Below the pieces are notes generated by a model. The model was not told the origin of the DNA, made no database searches, and worked only from the letters and a program-made list of their open reading frames with translations. The position numbers and the translations under genes are program-made. A DNA stretch of 64,000 nucleotides. Origin: Flavobacterium terrae (GTDB taxonomy: Bacteria > Bacteroidota > Bacteroidia > Flavobacteriales > Flavobacteriaceae). The stretch lies in the NCBI RefSeq assembly GCF_900142035.1, contig NZ_FQZI01000001.1:124001-188000 (forward strand). The letters run 5' to 3'. Below are positions 51,209 through 60,400 of this stretch, in pieces (position 1 is the first letter of the stretch; each line of letters begins with the position of its first letter).

Positions 51209-52183
51209 ATGGATGAATCTCTTAATAAATTTGACCGCATTGTCGCTATTCTGATTCAATTACAATCTAAAAAGATTGTTAGAGCTCAGGATTTAGCAGA
51301 CAGATTTAATGTCAGCCTTAGAACCATTTACAGAGATATCCGTTCACTAGAATCTTCGGGAGTTCCTATTTACAGTGAAGCTGGTATTGGTTATTCTATT
51401 ATGGATGGATACCGACTTCCCCCTATTATGTTTACCCGTGAGGAAGCAAGTAGTTTTATTGCCGCGGAAAAATTAATGCAAAAATTTACTGATACAGGTT
51501 TAGATAAGCATTACAAATCTGCAATGTTTAAACTAAAAGCAGTTTTAAAAAACAGCGACAAAGATTGGCTAGACGCAATTGAATCGAAAGTAGTAATGCA
51601 ATCCAATCAGCAATTATTCAATGAAAATGTACCTAATGCACTAGCATTATTCTTTGAAAGTATTGCTGAGAAAAAGCAAACTTTACTTTCGTACCAAACA
51701 TTCGAAACTGAAGAAATTAACGAAAGAAGAATAGAACCGGTAGGTATATTTCATCAAAATAATTTCTGGTATGTTTTAGGATATTGTCATTTAAGAAATG
51801 ATTACCGACAATTTCGGACAGATCGTATTCAAAAAATATGGAAAACAGATTTAGATTTTACGTTAGAACACAAAACTCTTGACGAATTACTTCACAAAGA
51901 AAATTCAGTTCATTCTCTAACCAAAGTTCGCATTTTAGTGGATAAAAAAATATCTAGATATCTATCTTGGGAACGAAAACAATATGGTTTTGTTTCGGAA
52001 AAAAAGATAGGCAGTCAAGTCGAAATGACCTTTATGTGTTCTGAAATGAATAATGGCTTTTCAAGATGGTTTCTAATGTTTGCAGATCATGCAGATATAC
52101 TAGAACCACAAGAATTAAGAGACCGTGTACTTGAATTACTTGATATGAATAAAAAGAGATTACTTCAAAAAAAACAATCCTGA
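51209..52183 (+). CDS. YafY-type regulator with HTH and WYL domains
   Basis: 324 residues. An HTH_11 domain is at the N-terminus (VRAQDLADRFNVSLRTIYRDIRSLE, in part). The WYL domain (about 140-230) includes FWYVLGYCHLRNDYRQFRTDRI (in part). WYL proteins bind nucleic acid or nucleotides and respond to DNA damage or stress in several systems. The convergent DinB-family gene is its usual neighbour in Flavobacteriaceae, and may be its target. Confidence 0.9.
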   Translation: MDESLNKFDRIVAILIQLQSKKIVRAQDLADRFNVSLRTIYRDIRSLESSGVPIYSEAGIGYSIMDGYRLPPIMFTREEASSFIAAEKLMQKFTDTGLDKHYKSAMFKLKAVLKNSDKDWLDAIESKVVMQSNQQLFNENVPNALALFFESIAEKKQTLLSYQTFETEEINERRIEPVGIFHQNNFWYVLGYCHLRNDYRQFRTDRIQKIWKTDLDFTLEHKTLDELLHKENSVHSLTKVRILVDKKISRYLSWERKQYGFVSEKKIGSQVEMTFMCSEMNNGFSRWFLMFADHADILEPQELRDRVLELLDMNKKRLLQKKQS

Positions 52184-52200
52184 CAATTTATGTCAGGATT
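52167..52200 (-). terminator. Terminator between WYL and DinB genes
   Basis: AATCCTGACA and TGTCAGGATT form a 10-bp stem around ATTTA. The minus strand continues with GTTTTTTTT, so it mainly ends the DinB transcript; the + strand has few T. Confidence 0.8.
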
Positions 52201-52218
52201 ATTCAGAATTCTATCTCT

Positions 52219-52704
52219 TTATCTTTCCCAGAAAAAAGGAGGAGCAATATTTAAAGCTCTTAAATATACATAGCCTTGGCCACGATGATGAATTTCGTTG
52301 TCAATGAAATAAAGGATATTTTGAATAATAGGGAATTCATATTGCCCAAAAAGATTAAATGATTCACTAAAATCCTCTACTGATAATTGTTGCCACAATG
52401 CATCAATATCCTTTGTGTCTTTATCCCATTGTTCTAAATATTGAGCTTTTGTCGTAAAACCTTGGGTTGAACCTTCAGTAAAAGGTTGTACATCTCTTTT
52501 CACAATTCCTCGTAATGCTGGAGCAGCAATAGCCAAAAGTTCATCAGTCAATTTTGCAAATGGACGCATTCCTGCAACTGAAAATTCAAAGAAATCCTTT
52601 TCTGGAAAAGCTTGAATTACTCTTCTTGTTAATGCTCTATGCCCTTGCCAGTGCTTTAATAAATCTTCTTGACTGATTACCTGTGAAACTGTTTCTGTGT
52701 TCAT
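52219..52704 (-). CDS. DinB/YfiT-family four-helix protein
   Basis: 161 residues. Metal-binding His candidates lie in HWQGHRAL near the N-terminus and in EIHHRGQGYVYLRAL near the C-terminus, the DinB-family pattern. Despite the name these are not polymerases; many are thiol transferases or damage-induced proteins of unknown activity. It is convergent with the WYL regulator gene. Confidence 0.88.
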   Translation of the reverse strand: MNTETVSQVISQEDLLKHWQGHRALTRRVIQAFPEKDFFEFSVAGMRPFAKLTDELLAIAAPALRGIVKRDVQPFTEGSTQGFTTKAQYLEQWDKDTKDIDALWQQLSVEDFSESFNLFGQYEFPIIQNILYFIDNEIHHRGQGYVYLRALNIAPPFFWER

Positions 52705-52813
52705 ATTATGATTGTTTAAATGATTACTGAAACAAAATTAAGAGAGGCAAGTGACAACAGTTTGTCAGTAGCAAAATAGAAATTTTAAAAATTTTAAGCC
52801 TGAAAAAACTTTG

Positions 52814-52821
52814 TACCTTTG
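52814..52821 (+). promoter_or_regulatory. Promoter -7 element of thiL
   Basis: TACCTTTG fits TAnnTTTG, 21 bases before the ATG at 52843. No THI element is present here. Confidence 0.5.
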
Positions 52822-52842
52822 TGCCTTAGAAAATGAATAGCG

Positions 52843-53892
52843 ATGATAGAAGATAAAACACCACAAAGAACAAGTATAGCACAATTAGGTGAATTTGGTT
52901 TAATTGACCATTTAACTAAACACTTCGAAATAAAAAACGAATCCACTATAAAAGGCATTGGTGACGATGCTGCTGTTTTGGATTTTCAAAACAAAAAAAC
53001 AGTAGTTTCTACCGACTTATTAATTGAAGGTGTTCATTTTGATTTGGCTTACATGCCTTTGAAGCATTTAGGTTATAAAGCCGTAGTGGTTAATGTATCT
53101 GACATTTATGCTATGAATGCCAAAGCAACTCAGATTACGGTTTCTGTAGCTGTTTCCAATCGTTTTCCTTTAGAAGTATTGGAAGAATTATACGAAGGAA
53201 TCACGTTAGCAGCTAAACAATATGATATTGATGTTGTGGGTGGAGATACTACCTCATCGCAAAAAGGTCTAATCATTTCTATTACTGCTTTAGGTGAAGC
53301 TGACGCAGACGATATTGTTTACCGTAACGGAGCAGAACAAGGTGACTTATTGGTGGTTTCAGGTGATTTAGGAGCTGCTTATATGGGACTACAGGTTTTA
53401 GAAAGAGAAAAACAGGTATTTCAAGTAAACCCGAATAACCAACCCGATTTAGACAATTATACTTATTTAATTGAAAGACAACTTAAACCTGAAGCTCGAA
53501 AGGATGTTGCCGAAATTTTAAAAGCACTAGACATAAAACCTACCTCGATGATTGATATCTCTGATGGGTTATCATCAGAAGTAATGCATTTGTGCAAACA
53601 ATCGACTGTGGGATGTAATGTTTATGAAGATAAATTACCAATGGATCCTCAATTCATTAATGTATGTGAAGAGTTTAATATAGATTCTACTACCATTGCT
53701 CTAAACGGTGGAGAAGATTATGAGTTGCTTTTCACAATTAAAATGGATGATTTTGATAAAATCAAAGGAAATCCAAACTTCACCGTTATTGGCCACATGA
53801 CACAAGAAAGCGAAGGAATTCATTTAGTAACCCGTGCCAACACTAAAATAGCTTTAAAAGCTAGAGGTTGGAATGCTTTACAGGAAGAATAA
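52843..53892 (+). CDS. thiL: Thiamine-monophosphate kinase
   Basis: 349 residues of the PurM-like fold. Motifs are GIGDDAAVLDF, STDLLIEGVHFDL, VGGDTTSSQKG and SDGLSSEVMHL. It phosphorylates thiamine monophosphate to TPP, the ligand of the riboswitch at 20881. The ATG at 52843 is used; an out-of-frame ATG lies 10 bases before. Confidence 0.96.
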   Translation: MIEDKTPQRTSIAQLGEFGLIDHLTKHFEIKNESTIKGIGDDAAVLDFQNKKTVVSTDLLIEGVHFDLAYMPLKHLGYKAVVVNVSDIYAMNAKATQITVSVAVSNRFPLEVLEELYEGITLAAKQYDIDVVGGDTTSSQKGLIISITALGEADADDIVYRNGAEQGDLLVVSGDLGAAYMGLQVLEREKQVFQVNPNNQPDLDNYTYLIERQLKPEARKDVAEILKALDIKPTSMIDISDGLSSEVMHLCKQSTVGCNVYEDKLPMDPQFINVCEEFNIDSTTIALNGGEDYELLFTIKMDDFDKIKGNPNFTVIGHMTQESEGIHLVTRANTKIALKARGWNALQEE

Positions 53893-53912
53893 AAACAAAC
53901 TTTAGCATAAAA

Positions 53913-53960
53913 AAAATCCCGAATTTCACTTCGACAAGCTCAGTGATTATTCGGGATTTT
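53913..53960 (+). terminator. thiL terminator with REP-like sequence in its loop
   Basis: AAAATCCCGAAT pairs with ATTCGGGATTTT. The 24-base loop holds CACTTCGACAAGCTCAGTG, whose inner 16-mer recurs in sucB, and TCACT/AGTGA can extend the hairpin. It probably also serves the convergent trpS (stop 53980). Confidence 0.8.
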
Positions 53961-53979
53961 ATATTTTATTAAGTTTTAT

Positions 53980-54954
53980 CTAGTAGCCAAGTTTTGTTCT
54001 AACTCTTTTCAATACGCCATCAGCTACTGCAGATGCTTTTTGAGCTCCTTGAAGCAACAAAGCTTCAAGTTCATCCAAATTGTTCATATAATAGTTATAA
54101 CGCTCTCTTTCGGCAGCAAACTTGTCAATGATTAATTCAAACAAAGCCTGCTTTGCGTGACCGTAACCAAAATCGCGGTTTACGTTTTTATACTTCTCTT
54201 TCATTTCGGCAATTTGCTCTTCGTTTGCCAATAATTTAAAAATTGTAAATATTTTACACGTATCTGGATTCTTAGGCTCTTCTAAAGGAGTACTATCTGT
54301 TTCAATACTCATCACTTGCTTACGAAGTGCTTTATCATCAAGGAAAATATTGATAATATTGTTTCTTGATTTACTCATTTTTTCTCCATCTATTCCTGGT
54401 ACTAACATAGTGTTCTCACTAGTCAATGCTTCGGGTAAAACAAACGTTTCTCCCATTTGATGGTTAAAACGAGAGGCTACATCACGAGTAATTTCAAGAT
54501 GCTGTAATTGATCTTTACCTACAGGTACCACTTCAGCATCATATAATAAAATATCAGCAGCCATCAACATAGGATACGTAAACAAACCAGCATTAACATC
54601 TTCTAATCTATCTGCTTTATCTTTGAATGAATGCGCTAAGGTTAAACGCTGAAAAGGGAAAAAACAACTCAAGTACCAAGACAATTCTGTAGTTTGAGGT
54701 ACATCACTTTGACGATAAAAAATTACTTTTTCAGGATCAAGTCCACAAGCAAGCCACACTGCCGCAGTACTATTAGTATTGCTTCTTAATGTTTCGCCAT
54801 TTTTAATCTGTGTAATCGAATGTAAATCGGCGATAAAAAGAAACGATTCATTTGAAGGATTTTCGGCCATTTTGATAGCTGGTAAAATCGCTCCTAATAA
54901 ATTTCCTAAATGTGGAGTTCCTGTACTTTGAATTCCCGTAAGTATTTTTGCCAT
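53980..54954 (-). CDS. trpS: Tryptophan-tRNA ligase
   Basis: 324 residues from the ATG at 54954 (MAKILTGIQSTGTPHLGN). An upstream in-frame ATG at 54978 is rejected because it lies in the promoter element TAACTTTG (54976-54983, minus strand). The class I signature TPHLGN and the KMSKS motif (GEKMSKSRNN) are present. It charges tRNA-Trp. Divergent from plsC. Confidence 0.97.
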   Translation of the reverse strand: MAKILTGIQSTGTPHLGNLLGAILPAIKMAENPSNESFLFIADLHSITQIKNGETLRSNTNSTAAVWLACGLDPEKVIFYRQSDVPQTTELSWYLSCFFPFQRLTLAHSFKDKADRLEDVNAGLFTYPMLMAADILLYDAEVVPVGKDQLQHLEITRDVASRFNHQMGETFVLPEALTSENTMLVPGIDGEKMSKSRNNIINIFLDDKALRKQVMSIETDSTPLEEPKNPDTCKIFTIFKLLANEEQIAEMKEKYKNVNRDFGYGHAKQALFELIIDKFAAERERYNYYMNNLDELEALLLQGAQKASAVADGVLKRVRTKLGY

Positions 54955-55014
54955 TGTAATTTTATCTATTTTTAGCAAAGTTAATTCTTTTGTGAGATTT
55001 TTAAAGCGATTGTG

Positions 55015-55022
55015 TATTTTTG
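55015..55022 (+). promoter_or_regulatory. Promoter -7 element directly before plsC
   Basis: TATTTTTG ends 5 bases before the ATG at 55028, predicting a leaderless mRNA and excluding the in-frame ATG at 54992. Confidence 0.5.
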
Positions 55023-55027
55023 AGCCT

Positions 55028-55777
55028 ATGAAAATTATTAAAATACCTTTTTGGATTCTTTGGCGTGTGTGGTTTTACATTTTAGTATTACTTCCCATCA
55101 TTGTAATGTTTCCTTTTTTATTCGTCTCTTTTTTAAAAGAAAGTTGGTATCCACACTTTTTTAAGATGGCAAGAATTTGGGCCAAAGTGATTTTATATGG
55201 AATGGGTTTTTACCCAAAAGTTGAAAAAGATCAAGAAATCATTCCTAACAAAAGTTACATGTTCATTGGGAATCACACCTCAATGCTTGATATAATGCTG
55301 ATGTTAGTGACTGTAAAAAATCCATTTGTATTTGTAGGGAAGAAAGAATTGGTTAAAATCCCTTTGTTTGGATTCTTCTATAAAAGAGCTGTAATTATGG
55401 TTGATCGTGACAGTCCTAAAAGCAGACAGCAAGTTTATGAGCGCGCTCAACGAAGAATAAATCAAAAATTAAGTATTTGTATTTTCCCTGAAGGCAAAGT
55501 CCCAGATGACGAAAGTATCGTTTTAGACACTTTTAAAACTGGAGCTTTCAATTTAGCAGTAGACCATGATTTACCTATTGTTCCAATGCTTTTCCCAGAT
55601 AATAAAAAGCATTTTTCTTATACTTTTTTTAGCGGATACCCAGGAAAATTAAGAGTTAAAATTTTAAAATTCATAGAAACAGAAACGAAAGACCATCATG
55701 ACCGAAAAATAATTCGGGATGATGCTCAAAAACTCATGTATGATGAATTAGTTCGTTTAGAAAAAGAAGATAATTAA
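55028..55777 (+). CDS. plsC: 1-acyl-sn-glycerol-3-phosphate acyltransferase
   Basis: 249 residues. An N-terminal membrane helix (WRVWFYILVLLPIIVMFPFL, in part) precedes the catalytic block GNHTSMLDIML (His-x4-Asp) and the substrate block IFPEGKVPDD. It makes phosphatidic acid from lysophosphatidic acid at the inner membrane. The stop directly abuts the end of the convergent lipoprotein gene. Confidence 0.92.
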   Translation: MKIIKIPFWILWRVWFYILVLLPIIVMFPFLFVSFLKESWYPHFFKMARIWAKVILYGMGFYPKVEKDQEIIPNKSYMFIGNHTSMLDIMLMLVTVKNPFVFVGKKELVKIPLFGFFYKRAVIMVDRDSPKSRQQVYERAQRRINQKLSICIFPEGKVPDDESIVLDTFKTGAFNLAVDHDLPIVPMLFPDNKKHFSYTFFSGYPGKLRVKILKFIETETKDHHDRKIIRDDAQKLMYDELVRLEKEDN

Positions 55778-56185
55778 TTAAGGAACCACAGGAACTTCTA
55801 TTTCATCATAAATATCATTGCCATTTGAATCTTCACCTTTCCAAAGTTTAAAAATATAACTCGCTTCTGTAGTAGGAATAAAACGTAAAATTTCAGTCAT
55901 TGGATTAATTGGTGCAGTTGTACAATTATCTTGTTCAACTACTCCGTTTACAATAGCAATTGTTCTAATATTTGAGTTTCTATCATAATAAAAACCATCA
56001 AAAAAATGACACGTAGTTGGTCTTACATATTTGAATGGCAACTCATAAATACTATCTTTTTTAAATTCTGAAGGTAAAACTACACTATCAACTGGAATAT
56101 ATTCGTAGTGAAAATTATTTCCATCATCATTTGAACAACTCATTGATGTCATTACTATCAAGAAAAAAACAACTACCTTTTTCAT
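55778..56185 (-). CDS. Small lipoprotein of unknown function
   Basis: 135 residues. The signal peptide has lipobox SMSC followed by SNDDG, an acidic start typical of surface-bound lipoproteins in Bacteroidota. The mature part has two Cys (PTTCHFFDG and DNCTTAP) that could form a disulfide, and it ends in beta-like sequence. Not recognised. Its last base touches the plsC stop. Confidence 0.75.
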   Translation of the reverse strand: MKKVVVFFLIVMTSMSCSNDDGNNFHYEYIPVDSVVLPSEFKKDSIYELPFKYVRPTTCHFFDGFYYDRNSNIRTIAIVNGVVEQDNCTTAPINPMTEILRFIPTTEASYIFKLWKGEDSNGNDIYDEIEVPVVP

Positions 56186-56221
56186 AACTAAAAGATTTAA
56201 AACACTAATTTACAACATGTT

Positions 56222-56260
56222 TTAAAAAAAGAAAAGCCTCAATCTTAAAATTGAGGCCTT
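56222..56260 (-). terminator. Terminator of recA
   Basis: On the minus strand AAGGCCTCAAT pairs with ATTGAGGCTT (one bulged C), loop TTTAAG, then TTCTTTTTTT, 8 bases after the stop. Confidence 0.88.
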
Positions 56261-56267
56261 AAATATT

Positions 56268-57272
56268 CTAATTTTCGTTTTCTTTAATCAATTGTTTGAT
56301 TTTAAGTTCAAGTTCATCTGCTAATTCAGGATTATCTTTAATTAAAGCTTTTACTGCATCACGTCCTTGACCTAATTTAGTATCTCCATAACTAAACCAT
56401 GAACCGGCTTTTTTAATAATCTCAAATTCAACTGCTAAATCTAAAATCTCTCCAGTTTTTGAAACACCTTCACCATACATAATATCAAACTCAGCTGTTC
56501 TAAAAGGGGGTGCCACTTTGTTTTTAACAACTTTTACTTTAGTTCTATTTCCTAATACATTCTCTCCATCCTTAATTTGAGAAGAACGTCTAATATCTAA
56601 ACGTACAGAAGCGTAGAATTTCAATGCATTACCACCTGTAGTTGTTTCAGGATTTCCAAACATAACTCCAATTTTTTCACGAAGCTGGTTGATAAAGAAA
56701 ACAGTACAATGTGTTTTGCTAATTGTAGCAGTCAATTTTCGTAGAGCTTGAGACATTAAACGAGCATGAAGACCCATTTTAGAATCTCCCATTTCCCCTT
56801 CAATTTCACTTTTTGGAGTTAATGCTGCAACCGAGTCAATAACTACAATATCAATAGCACCTGAACGAATTAAGTTCTCTGCAATTTCTAATGCTTGTTC
56901 ACCATTGTCTGGTTGAGAAATAATTAAATTATCGATATCTACACCTAATTTTTCTGCATAAAAACGATCAAAAGCATGTTCTGCATCGATAAAAGCAGCT
57001 ATTCCTCCCGCTTTTTGAGCTTCAGCTATTGCATGTAATGTTAATGTCGTTTTACCTGATGATTCAGGTCCAAAAATTTCTATGATTCTCCCTTTTGGAT
57101 ACCCATTTACTCCTAAAGCCAAATCCAATCCTAACGAACCTGAAGCGATTACCTCAACTTCTTCGATAGCTTTGTCTCCCATTTTCATTACGGTTCCTTT
57201 ACCGTATGCTTTATCTAATTTATCTAAAGTAAGCTGCAGCGCTTTTAGTTTGGCTTCTTTTTCTGAACTCAT
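56268..57272 (-). CDS. recA: Recombinase A
   Basis: 334 residues. Walker A is GPESSGKTT, Walker B includes [12 protein letters not shown], and the L2 loop has [15 protein letters not shown]. It drives homologous recombination and would stimulate UmuD self-cleavage. recX lies 6.3 kb away on the other strand rather than next to recA. Confidence 0.98.
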   Translation of the reverse strand: MSSEKEAKLKALQLTLDKLDKAYGKGTVMKMGDKAIEEVEVIASGSLGLDLALGVNGYPKGRIIEIFGPESSGKTTLTLHAIAEAQKAGGIAAFIDAEHAFDRFYAEKLGVDIDNLIISQPDNGEQALEIAENLIRSGAIDIVVIDSVAALTPKSEIEGEMGDSKMGLHARLMSQALRKLTATISKTHCTVFFINQLREKIGVMFGNPETTTGGNALKFYASVRLDIRRSSQIKDGENVLGNRTKVKVVKNKVAPPFRTAEFDIMYGEGVSKTGEILDLAVEFEIIKKAGSWFSYGDTKLGQGRDAVKALIKDNPELADELELKIKQLIKENEN

Positions 57273-57345
57273 TATTCCTAAATTTTAAATCAAATTATTT
57301 TTAGTAAAAATAGTTGTTTTTTACTTCATTAAAGTAACAAGTTTT

Positions 57346-57379
57346 CAACAAAAAAGAAAATCCCTCAAAAGAGGGATTT
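57346..57379 (-). terminator. Terminator of the 1980-residue protein gene
   Basis: AAATCCCTC, loop, GAGGGATTT with a T-rich tract (TTTTCTTTTTTG) on the minus strand, 26 bases after the stop at 57405. Confidence 0.9.
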
Positions 57380-57404
57380 CTAAACTTATTAACCTGAAAA
57401 AAAA

Positions 57405-60400
57405 TCAATACATAACTTTTTTAGTAATTGTTTTTCCGCTTTCTAAAGTCACTTTCACAATAATAGCTTGACTTGCTTTTTGTAATGAAGTTTCTTCTGC
57501 TTTATTAACTTTTAATTGCTTTTTAGAAACCAATGTTTGACCTAACACATTATAAATTTCATATGTCTTGATAGGCTCTATTGAGGAGTTTATTACTATA
57601 CTATTATCTGAAGCATAAATTTTAACGCTATTATCAGAAACTTCAAACTGATCATTATTCAATGTTTGATTAGTATAACGCAATACGAATCTTTCAAGAA
57701 ATTCTCCACTATTAGATGTAAAGTAATATGGAGCTGAACGCAAATCATGAATAAAGTTTGTTTGTTTATCTTCAAGATAAATAGACTGACTAGGATCATT
57801 AAAGAAACCATCAACATCCTTTATTGCAATTGTATAATTACCATTAGAAGGTATTTTTATTGCCAATGGTACCTGATCGTTTTGATCAAAAGGTAAGCTT
57901 CTACCCTGAATAATATGTCTATCATACCCCTCTAATAATGAATAAATACTAAAAGTAGCTTTCAAATTAGCCTGAGCATCATACATTTGATCTTTTCCAT
58001 TTGTTGCACCATTAACATAAGCAACAAGTGTTGAATTACTTGCTGTTGAAGATACTAAATCAATCCAAATTCTACCACCTGAATTAACATTTGTACTTCT
58101 ATAAAACTGATCATTTCTATACGTTTTACTTCTCATGCTATTACTGAAAACAGCATTTGATGAAGCAGAAGCACTAGTTGCAGACATCCTAGTAATAAAA
58201 CCTTGTCCAGCGCCTATATAACCATCAAATACTCCTGGAGTTGAAGGCCCAGAAAGGTTATACGTTAAATAATCATTTGGATCGTAATTATATCCATAAT
58301 TATTATAGAATGGGTCTAAAGCTGATCCACTTGGTGCAATGCGATGTAACCAAATTTTAACAAAACCATCTAAATTACTCGAATTAGCCGTTAAAAATTC
58401 GTCTGCTGATATTGAAGATGGATAAGGATTACCCAATAAGTTCCAATTATCATCATCTTGTGTAGCATTTGTTGGAGAATAAGGCGAAGGGTAAGCACCA
58501 ACAGTGTTATAAGTTCCTCTTGAAATTGACGTATTAATTATTCCATTGTTAGGTACCCCTGTAAAAGTTGAAGTGAAATTCACAGGAGAATTTAATGGTG
58601 CATTATTAAGCCCTCTTTCTATATATCCTTTTCCAAGAACCATTGTTTCTGTACCGTTTACCCAATTACCAAAATCTCCTACTCCGTTTCCTGGAACAGT
58701 TGGAATCCATTTGTACAAATTATTATTACCTGAGTATGAGGAAATGTCAGCTGAATTGAAATTAGCAACTGGACTTGACCAATATACATAATCTCTATAA
58801 TCTATAAATGCAGTTCTTTGCATATTTATATTACCAGTATTTATTCCTGCATCATCAACTTGGACTAATGAACCATTATTTTCAATATTTAATGTACCAT
58901 TGTTAGTTATATTATTAACTACAGTAACAAAATCACCATCTTTAATAACTAAAGTATAACTTGGATTTACAAGTAAACTACAACATTCAAAATCACCATT
59001 TGCTGCTGTATCATAATTACCATCTATGATGGCTATCTTAGTTACATCTGGCGCACCTTTAGTCCAAATTGTACCATTCCAAACAGTTGAAGGAACAGAG
59101 ATTAAAACTGCCGTAGAAGCTGTATAACATGTTGCCAAGTCTTCTCTTACTTGACAATAAAATTGATACCCATCTAAATTAGCAACTGAAGATATAGCAA
59201 GATTAGCTGTCGTTGCTCCCGAGAATACACCTCCATCTGTTACTGTAGACCATGAAGCAGTATTAGGGGCAACAATATACCATTGGTATGTTAATGGATT
59301 ACCACCTACAAAACCTTCATTGGCTGTTACACTCAAAGTTGCCGAAGTAGTTGTACAAGTTACCGAAATAACAGGTTGTGCTGTTATCACTGGTGTTGCT
59401 ACAACTGGAATATAAGTTGCTATGTTAGAATAATCATCACTACAGCTATCCCAATCTATAATTACCCAGTCATTCACTGCGAAAGTAGTCGATGGTGCCG
59501 AAACTGTATTTTTTCTTTCAAAATCGTATCCTCTATCTCCAAGTCCTAAATCAGTGATCCAAAAACGAGTATCATCTGCAAACCCCCAAACATCAATTAC
59601 GGTTCCTCCTTTTACTAACTTCACTAAATCATTATTATTAATTCCAGAATGAACTCCGCTTTGATTGGCTAAACTACCATTTCCTCCAGGCACACTACAA
59701 GCAGTTCCAACAGTAGTTCCAAAAATAAATTTCCCTCCAGGGGCAAGAACACCTGCTAATGGTAAATCAACATCAACTCCCGGAGCACTATCGTTTAAGG
59801 TTGCATTGTAATTTGTAAATCTAACTGCATAATTCAATGCAGCCATATCAATAGTACTTGATGTACCATTATAAATTTCTACATAAGTCAAAGAACCCGA
59901 AGAAGCATCAGTAACTTCAGAAATAAACAAATCTGTAATTAAAGATGAACTTTGGCAAGACGTAATATCTTTATCAACAACTGTAAAAGCGATTGCTGCC
60001 GATGAACAAGGTTGAGAATCTGTTACAATTAAATTCCCAGTAGTTGCTCCTGATGGTACTGTAACTACTAATTGAGACGCCGAACTAGACACAATTGTTG
60101 CTGCAACTCCATTAAATGAAGCAGTTGCAGAAGTCAAATTACCTGTAGATGCGGTTATAGTCACTTGAGTCCCAATAGGTCCAGAAGAAGGCATCACGGA
60201 TACAATTGTAGCTGGTGTACATGGTGGTGTAACAATCGTTTGTACATTTCCTAAAGCAATTCCATTTTTAGTTCCTGCAGGATTAATTACAGCAACTAAA
60301 TTACTGTTAGGAGACAAATCTACTTTTATTTTTCTTCCTACTACTGCTGTCGGAGAAACATCGGCAACTAATAGATATCTTCTCTCTGTTGTTAATCCTG

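Noticed and set aside
52219..52704. DNA polymerase IV from the name DinB
   Set aside because: The protein is the unrelated four-helix DinB/YfiT family; it lacks all polymerase motifs.
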